A stretch of 10,622 nt of DNA. It comes from Desulfurococcales archaeon (GTDB lineage: Archaea; Thermoproteota; Thermoprotei_A; Sulfolobales; Desulfurococcaceae). Positions 6,048 to 10,622 of this stretch are shown here, in pieces. The stretch's first letter is position 1, and every line of letters begins with the position of its first letter. Made by a program: the position numbers and the translations under genes. The stretch is taken from the NCBI GenBank assembly GCA_027083045.1, contig JALWQP010000155.1, positions 1 through 10,622 on the forward strand, in the 5' to 3' direction. A model generated the notes under the pieces. It was not told where the DNA came from. It did not search any database and worked only from the letters and a program-made list of their open reading frames with translations.

Positions 6048-7520
6048 TTAATCCTGTCCCAGCACAATCCCGGCATATATGAGGAGGCAGGAGCAGAGAA
6101 CATACATGCTCAGCGGATCGTCGAGGAACTCGAGGTCATCGGCGAGCCTATCACCGATCATTATGACCTCTCTGCTGAGCCTCCCATGGACGAGCCTGTT
6201 CCTCAGGTGGCGGAGACTAGGCCTAGACACAGCGACGAGTTCGTCCAGCACGTTAGGCTCCCGAAGCTTCTCAAGCAGCTCGATTATCTTCTCCCTATTC
6301 GCCCCGCTAGTCTTTGCCCTATAGGATCGTATGAGGCTCTTGAGCTGTTTAAGCTCCTTGGTATATCTCTCATCCCCCATGATCTTCATCTTGTACGCCT
6401 TGAGCACGATGGTCTCGAACGTCTTCGCGAGATACCCGCCTGGATCGATCTGGCGGAGCATATTGAGTATGTCCGGCCTAGCCTCCAGAACCCTTACACG
6501 ATCGAGGTACTCGAGAAGGCCTCTGGTCTTCCCGAAAACCCTCATCAGCCGCGCGTATCTAGGTAAGGCCTCATAGCCCTCCCTGAGAGCCTCGACCACC
6601 TCTACGCTCATGATCTTTCTCCCGCGGGGACTAGCCTCAATGTGCTTGAACAAGTTGATAAGCGAGGAAAAGTATCTAAGCCTAGCATATTCCTTGATGC
6701 TGGTGGATAGATAGCCGCTGATCCCCTGCCTCCTCCCTAGCTGGTAGGAGATGAATGAGTGGCCGAGGAACAGCGACGCTATGAGTGATAGTGAGAGGCC
6801 GCCGTACAGGTAGGAGTAGAGTATGCTGAGGGCCAGGTAGGGCCTCTCGGAAGGCTTGAAATTGGGTATGAGGACAACGATGATCGTGAGCGTGAACAGG
6901 AAGAAGCCCAGTACCTGGGAGTATAGGTACTTGTCCGTGTCGGGCCTCGAACGCGATCCACCGATGTGCTGGACCAGTAGCTGGAACAATACCTGGTCAT
7001 AGAATATTAGGAGAGCATAGAGGATTACCGAGAGACCAATAATCATTAGAGGGGCCATGCTCAGGGTAAGCATGCTCGGCGCAACCAGCCTGAACAAGTA
7101 GATGCTGAGCACAATGGATGCGAAGCTGCACAGGACAATGGAGCTCCCCATCATGACAGCGTTTATCCGGCCGGGCTCCAGTAGCTCAGCCGACGAGAAA
7201 GCAAGCACAACGCCGGTGGAGAGGCACGCCAAGAGATAGTATATCCACGAACCCCCTATAAGCTCCCCGTGAATCCTCAGAAGCAACACGTCCCCGGCAA
7301 TCCCCACGAAGAGGTATGACAGGAAAACACCGAGAACCACGTGGTCGAGTCCAAGAGTTAGTAAGAGGATTACAATGTATAGTCCTGTGAAGAACATGCT
7401 CCAGCCAAGGATCTCCGGGCTTCGATGGTACTCGAAATAAGCAAGTAAAACCAGCGACGAAACATAGAGCAGGATCCGGGGACCTCGAAGCAGCCTCATG
7501 GATCTACTGTACCTCTCCAC
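6048..7520 (-). CDS. Polytopic membrane protein with soluble C-terminal domain bearing an RNRLVH motif
   Basis: I do not recognise the full-length family. The 490-residue product (GTG at 7520; an ATG at 7499 giving 483 residues is equally possible) has about eight membrane helices in residues 15-258 (roughly 15-30, 38-56, 60-80, 92-112, 120-143, 150-175, 203-219, 225-258). A helical, charged domain follows (262-462), then a hydrophobic end (469-487) that may be a ninth helix or a buried helix. Within the soluble part LRHLRNRLVHGRLS (437-450) contains R440-N-x3-H445, the R-polar-x(3)-H pattern seen in HEPN domains, many of which are ribonucleases. Surrounding helices are compatible, but one motif does not prove a HEPN fold. 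It precedes the MscS gene on the same strand with a gap of under 70 bases, so they may be co-transcribed. Confidence 0.82.
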   Translation of the reverse strand: MERYSRSMRLLRGPRILLYVSSLVLLAYFEYHRSPEILGWSMFFTGLYIVILLLTLGLDHVVLGVFLSYLFVGIAGDVLLLRIHGELIGGSWIYYLLACLSTGVVLAFSSAELLEPGRINAVMMGSSIVLCSFASIVLSIYLFRLVAPSMLTLSMAPLMIIGLSVILYALLIFYDQVLFQLLVQHIGGSRSRPDTDKYLYSQVLGFFLFTLTIIVVLIPNFKPSERPYLALSILYSYLYGGLSLSLIASLFLGHSFISYQLGRRQGISGYLSTSIKEYARLRYFSSLINLFKHIEASPRGRKIMSVEVVEALREGYEALPRYARLMRVFGKTRGLLEYLDRVRVLEARPDILNMLRQIDPGGYLAKTFETIVLKAYKMKIMGDERYTKELKQLKSLIRSYRAKTSGANREKIIELLEKLREPNVLDELVAVSRPSLRHLRNRLVHGRLSREVIMIGDRLADDLEFLDDPLSMYVLCSCLLIYAGIVLGQD

Positions 7521-7594
7521 TTAAACACATATACTATCCATACCGTGTTATCAGATAAAGTATGTAATGTGCAGGCCGATCCTAGGACATTCTC

Positions 7595-7604
7595 GTATAT
7601 ATAA
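7595..7604 (-). promoter_or_regulatory. TATA-like element upstream of the polytopic membrane protein
   Basis: The minus strand reads TTATATATAC, just beyond the stop of the gene ending at 7621. It predicts a start near 7570 and a leader of 50-70 nt that includes the small dyad TTATC-A-GATAA at 7549-7559. A second AT-rich candidate (about 7529-7536) would suit the ATG at 7499. Which is used cannot be decided by eye. Confidence 0.35.
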
Positions 7605-7620
7605 TACATATAATATATTA

Positions 7621-8418
7621 TTAGACACGTCTTTTCACGCAGTGAAGGACGGCTACGAAGCCCTCTGATCCTGAGATCCCGCGTCCATCATAGGTCTCCC
7701 TAGGGATAAGTAGTCGGGGCTTTTGACCCGAGCTCTGGCTTATTCCCTCCATTAACTGGCGAGCCGCTATGGCTGACAATACCCACGCTATGAAGCCTAT
7801 GAGGGGTAGGGGGATAGCGACTATGAATAGTATTCCCGTGGCTAGTAATAGCGCGTCATTGTGTCTATTGTATAATTGTATTAGGAACAGCCCTGCCCCT
7901 AGGTAGCCGACAAGCCTGAACACGAACAATACCGCGGCGAGAATACTCAGTAGTACCGTGTACTCGAGGATTCCCTGCTGAAGCACTGATCCAAAAATAT
8001 GGCCCGTCCCAAGCGAGGCTATCGCGGCGCCAATAATGATCTCCACTACACCTGTGAGGGGCAAGCCTACAGATAACAGCTTGTACTGCAGATTATACCT
8101 ATTCTCAGACCCCGCGTTAACCATCCTATAACCCGGCACGACATAGCCTATACTGAATATGAGGAATAGGGCGCCGCCAATAACAGCTACTATGCCCACG
8201 AGCACCAGAATACCTGTGACGAAGCCCTGGAATAATGGAGGGAGACGAAGAACCTGCGGGCCTGCGGCCGATACACTGACCCTGATCTTTAGTGAGAACG
8301 GCGCCGATACAAATACAGGCGACATTCCTATAATCGATAGTAATGAAGCTACGGCCATACCGATTGATCCTTCATGGATCTTCTCCAGCCCCTTTCTGAA
8401 AAGCTCAACATTGCTCAA
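7621..8418 (-). CDS. Multi-pass membrane protein, probable DUF973 family
   Basis: This 265-residue protein starts FRKGLEKIHEGSIGMAVASLLSIIG and has five or so hydrophobic segments (about 18-38, 66-92, 114-136, 150-180, 187-218). An amphipathic N-terminal GLxKI-type helix followed by repeated membrane helices, ending IGFIAWVLSAIAARQL, resembles the crenarchaeal DUF973 group, whose function is unknown; I give that assignment roughly even odds. Residues 225-265 form a hydrophilic, low-similarity tail (SSGQKPRLLIPRETYDG, then CVKRRV) that looks unlike the rest. The start is TTG at 8418, the first start codon after an in-frame TGA; a TATA element at 8454-8461 supports it. It ends 100 bases before the next minus-strand gene. 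Confidence 0.8.
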   Translation of the reverse strand: MSNVELFRKGLEKIHEGSIGMAVASLLSIIGMSPVFVSAPFSLKIRVSVSAAGPQVLRLPPLFQGFVTGILVLVGIVAVIGGALFLIFSIGYVVPGYRMVNAGSENRYNLQYKLLSVGLPLTGVVEIIIGAAIASLGTGHIFGSVLQQGILEYTVLLSILAAVLFVFRLVGYLGAGLFLIQLYNRHNDALLLATGILFIVAIPLPLIGFIAWVLSAIAARQLMEGISQSSGQKPRLLIPRETYDGRGISGSEGFVAVLHCVKRRV

Positions 8419-8453
8419 GGCGCGTCATCCACTCTATGATCAGGGGGATAACC

Positions 8454-8461
8454 AATATAAG
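8454..8461 (-). promoter_or_regulatory. TATA-like promoter of the DUF973-like gene
   Basis: The minus strand reads CTTATATT. With normal spacing transcription would begin near 8432, about 14 bases before the TTG start at 8418, a typical short crenarchaeal leader. Confidence 0.45.
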
Positions 8462-8665
8462 CTATCCGACAACCATGTCCACGCAACAATGAAACAACAC
8501 ACGGCCATTTATACCCTAATGACGGCGGAGAAGCCTTGTTATTCCGCGGTGAAATCGGGTGAATATGTGGGGATAGAGCTATAGGGGCCGGTATTGGGTC
8601 GAGTGGTCTTCGGTTTCAGCCAGATTATTCGTACGGGTGTTCGTATGATAAATGAATTATTAATA
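8462..8665. other. Divergent intergenic stretch, nothing recognised
   Basis: About 200 of the 316 bases between the divergent genes at 8418 and 8735 carry no signal I can name. There is no tRNA, no C/D-box pattern and no long frame; a 21-codon frame at 8519-8584 (+) lacks a ribosome site and a suitable TATA. TTCGTA is duplicated near 8629-8643. The rest of the gap holds the two promoters and the thiDN operator. Confidence 0.5.
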
Positions 8666-8697
8666 GGGTTATCAATTCCTGGATAACAAGGTTATTA
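8666..8697. promoter_or_regulatory. Candidate operator of thiDN, shared with ecfA
   Basis: The + strand contains GTTATC (8668-8673), CCTGGATAAC (8678-8687) and AGGTTATTA (8689-8697). Aligned without gaps to 5085-5116 it matches at 27 of 32 positions, including a run of ten and a run of nine. The GTTATC/GATAAC arms make a 6-bp dyad 8 bases apart. A TATA-like TTATTAA at about 8658-8664 is directly upstream, so the element would overlap the transcript start near 8685. A second TATA-like CTATATAA (8715-8722) lies too close to the ATG for a normal leadered message. Confidence 0.65.
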
Positions 8698-8734
8698 CGC
8701 CGGTAGCCACAACTCTATATAATGGTGCAGGATT

Positions 8735-10084
8735 ATGAGAGCCGTACCCATAGCCATAACTATAGCCGGGTCAGACAGTGGTGGAGGGGCAGGTATCGAG
8801 GCAGACCTCAAGACATTCATGGCCCTGGGGGTACATGGTGCAGTAGCCATAACGAGCGTGACGGCGCAGAACACATACGAGGTCACAATGATACACGACC
8901 TACCACCGGAGATGGTGGCCGAGCAGATCAGGGTGGTCTACCGCGACACGGGGATAGACGCGGGGAAGACGGGGATGCTGAGCAACAAGGAGATAATACG
9001 GGCGGTGGCGGAGACGGTTGAAGAACTCGGGTTCCCCCTGGTAGTAGACCCCGTAATGGTTGCTAAGAGCGGCGCTAGGCTCTTGCGCGAAGACGCTATC
9101 GATGCTCTCATAAGGGAGTTGTTGCCGAGAGCGATGCTGGTTACACCGAATATCCCTGAGGCCGAGATCCTATCAGGCATTAGGATCAACGGCTTAGAGG
9201 ACATGATGGAGGCCGCGAGAATAATAGTCGAGAAGCACGGGGCGGAAGCAGCGGTCGTGAAGGGCGGGCACCTTGGCGGCAGCGAGTCCGTCGACGTACT
9301 CTATTATCGTGGAAAACACTACTACTTCAAAGCAGAAAGAATCGAGACGAAGAATACACATGGTACTGGATGCAGTTTCTCCGCGGCAATAGCGGCGCTC
9401 CTAGCCAAGAAGTACGGCCTAGTGGAAGCCGCGGGGAAAGCCAAGGAATTCATAACGACAGCTATAAAGTATAGCTTACCAATAGGCCGCGGCCACGGGT
9501 CAGTCAACCCCGCGGCATGGATATGGATCCCGGCGGAGAAATACAGGGTATTATCGCTCCTCGAAGAAGCGGTTAAGAGGTTCCTCGGGATACCGGGTGC
9601 GAACAACCTGGTACCAGAGGTCGGTACAAACATAGTTTATAGCCTCCCAGCCCTCTATGCCCGCACAGTACGTGATGTCGCCGGGGTCGAGGGCAGAATA
9701 ACAAGGGGGATAAACAGACCGGTTGTTCACGGCATGATAAGGTTTGGTGCTTCAAGCCATATGGCGAGACTAGTGCTGGCTGCTCAGAGATATGATCCGA
9801 GGATACGTGCGGCTGCAAACATAAGGTATGATGAGAGGCTGGTGGAGAGAGCCAGGGAGAAGGGATACAGTATCTGCTATGTGGATAGGCGTATGGAGCC
9901 TGAGGATGTGAAGAAGGTGGAGGGGTCATCGATACCATGGATCCTCGGCGAGGCCGTAAGGAAGGCTGGGAGGATCCCGAACATCATCTATGATCATGGA
10001 GACTATGCTAGAGAACCGATGATCAGAGTACTAGGGGAGGATCCGCTGAAAGTAGTGGAAATAATAAGATCCCTTGCCGGTTAA
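8735..10084 (+). CDS. thiDN: Bifunctional HMP/HMP-P kinase and thiamine-phosphate synthase (ThiD-ThiN)
   Basis: The 449-residue fusion performs two steps of thiamine synthesis in the cytoplasm: phosphorylation of hydroxymethylpyrimidine (phosphate) to HMP-PP, then joining with thiazole phosphate to give thiamine phosphate. The ThiD half (about 1-265) is a ribokinase-fold kinase with GSDSGGGAG (12-20), AITSVTAQNT (38-47), VDPVMVAKSG (104-113), the anion-hole motif NTHGTGCSFSAA (207-218) with C213 of the kinase active site, and GRGHGSVNP. The ThiN half (about 272-449) replaces the bacterial ThiE and shows RFGASSHMARLVL (336-348), ANIRYDERLVE (361-371) and YDHGDYAREPMI (419-430). Both halves look complete. 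ATG at 8735 fits the family N terminus, with GGTG seven bases upstream. The operator-like repeat at 8666-8697 suggests thiamine-dependent control shared with the ECF transporter genes. Confidence 0.96.
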   Translation: MRAVPIAITIAGSDSGGGAGIEADLKTFMALGVHGAVAITSVTAQNTYEVTMIHDLPPEMVAEQIRVVYRDTGIDAGKTGMLSNKEIIRAVAETVEELGFPLVVDPVMVAKSGARLLREDAIDALIRELLPRAMLVTPNIPEAEILSGIRINGLEDMMEAARIIVEKHGAEAAVVKGGHLGGSESVDVLYYRGKHYYFKAERIETKNTHGTGCSFSAAIAALLAKKYGLVEAAGKAKEFITTAIKYSLPIGRGHGSVNPAAWIWIPAEKYRVLSLLEEAVKRFLGIPGANNLVPEVGTNIVYSLPALYARTVRDVAGVEGRITRGINRPVVHGMIRFGASSHMARLVLAAQRYDPRIRAAANIRYDERLVERAREKGYSICYVDRRMEPEDVKKVEGSSIPWILGEAVRKAGRIPNIIYDHGDYAREPMIRVLGEDPLKVVEIIRSLAG

Positions 10085-10118
10085 ATATATTCAAGCATAC
10101 AGGTTTTCCTATCCTCTC

Positions 10119-10622
10119 TCATCCACAGTATACTGGGATCTTCTCCCCGCATCTCGGGCACCGGTAATCACTGGTTATTTTCACTTCTACGTATCCAGGC
10201 CTCCTCACAATGAGCTTCTTACCGCATCTCGGGCAGATCGTGTCCTGTAGCTCATAGAGATGCGTGTTCCCCACGTAGACATACTTTATGTTGTATTCCC
10301 TCACGGCCTTATCCCTGATCTCGAGGAGCTTCTCTATGGGTGTCGGGGGCTCCCGGTACATGTATGCGGGGTAGTATCTGTTTATGTGGAGCGGTGTTTC
10401 TTCTCCTAGGAGGTCGGCGTGCCTCGAGAGCACATAATCTACGCATTCGCCCCAATCATTAGCTCCCGGCACAACTAGGTACACCATCTCGACGTGTCCC
10501 CCACGGCTGAGGATGTACTTGGCGTTCCTATAAACTATCTCAGGATCCGCTGCAAGGTATCTCCTGTAGGTTTCCGGGCAGCCCTTAATATCTATGCTGT
10601 AGCCCGTGATGCCTGCCTCTAG
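10119..10622 (-). CDS. AmrS-like radical SAM protein, C-terminal part (gene cut by window edge)
   Basis: The frame is open from the right edge to TGA at 10119-10121, giving 167 residues; its 5' end lies beyond the window. It begins in a radical SAM barrel (GYSIDIKGCPETYRRYL, HVEMVYLVVPG) and continues with TPLHINRYYPAYMYREPPTP, YNIKYVYVGN, then a C-terminal metal-ribbon with two CPRCG pairs (CPRCGKK and CPRCGEK). This order matches the AmmeMemoRadiSam-system radical SAM enzymes, related to pyruvate formate-lyase activase. The CxxxCxxC cluster motif must lie upstream, outside the window, so catalytic competence is unseen. The internal ATG at 10487 is not the start, since homologous sequence extends upstream of it. 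Its partners (Memo- and AMMECR1-like proteins) are not in view. It converges with thiDN across a 34-base gap. Confidence 0.85.
   Translation of the reverse strand, partial: LEAGITGYSIDIKGCPETYRRYLAADPEIVYRNAKYILSRGGHVEMVYLVVPGANDWGECVDYVLSRHADLLGEETPLHINRYYPAYMYREPPTPIEKLLEIRDKAVREYNIKYVYVGNTHLYELQDTICPRCGKKLIVRRPGYVEVKITSDYRCPRCGEKIPVYCG

Noticed and set aside
7549..7559. TTATC-A-GATAA as a third copy of the thiDN/ecfA operator
   Set aside because: It shares only the GATAA core, lacks the CCTGG and AGGTTATTA blocks, and such short AT-rich dyads arise easily by chance.
8159..8584. 141-codon + strand frame opposite the DUF973-like gene
   Set aside because: It is mostly antisense to a well-supported membrane-protein gene, and its last 21 codons outside that gene lack start signals.
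9573..9938. 121-codon minus-strand frame inside thiDN
   Set aside because: It is antisense to the highly conserved ThiN domain, and its His/Pro/Ser-rich composition is typical of a shadow frame.
10119..10487. Complete 122-residue Zn-ribbon protein starting at the ATG at 10487
   Set aside because: The frame stays open to the window edge and the upstream residues (YSIDIKG and beyond) are radical SAM sequence, so this is the 3' part of a longer gene.

Overview
The window looks like chromosomal DNA of a hyperthermophilic crenarchaeon (Thermoproteota), most likely a member of the Desulfurococcales or a close relative. The evidence is a 24-nt CRISPR repeat whose crRNA-strand 3' end is ATTGAAAG (the usual crenarchaeal 5' handle), heavy AGG/AGA and ATA codon use, frequent TTG and GTG starts, archaeal TATA-like promoters with short or absent leaders, and crenarchaeal-type families (ThiD-ThiN fusion, a probable DUF973 membrane protein, an AmrS-like radical SAM protein). 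Genus cannot be fixed from the sequence alone.

Layout. Positions 2-937 hold 15 apparently identical CRISPR repeats and 14 spacers, truncated by the left edge. The repeat end and the leader position show that the array is transcribed right to left. Its leader occupies about 938-1287 and contains a perfect 15-bp inverted repeat and two copies of a CCCGGG-centred 10-mer. No cas gene is present. A small unknown + strand gene (1338-1796) follows and converges with a minus-strand block: a secreted, membrane-anchored, sequon-rich protein of unknown function (1860-2804, with its own promoter), an EcfT-type transmembrane subunit (2917-3627) and a double-ATPase EcfA (3614-5083), the last two overlapping. 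Next come an MscS-family channel (5169-5981), a polytopic membrane protein with a soluble C-terminal part carrying an RNRLVH (HEPN-like) motif (6048-7520), and a probable DUF973 membrane protein (7621-8418), all on the minus strand. Divergent from these is thiDN (8735-10084, +), a fused HMP-P kinase and thiamine-phosphate synthase. The right edge cuts an AmrS-like radical SAM gene (10119-10622, minus).

The main discovery is a 32-bp element, 27 of 32 bases identical, found at only two places I could see: on the start region of the ECF ATPase gene (5085-5116) and just upstream of thiDN (8666-8697). It is built from AGGTTATTA and ATAACC half-sites. This suggests one regulator controlling thiamine synthesis and the ECF transporter together. 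That fits the transporter's architecture (double ATPase plus T subunit, like the YkoD-YkoC pair for hydroxymethylpyrimidine uptake) and points to a thiamine-precursor importer whose substrate-binding S component lies elsewhere. The archaeal ThiR family (HTH plus ThiN domain) is the obvious candidate regulator, but it is not encoded here.
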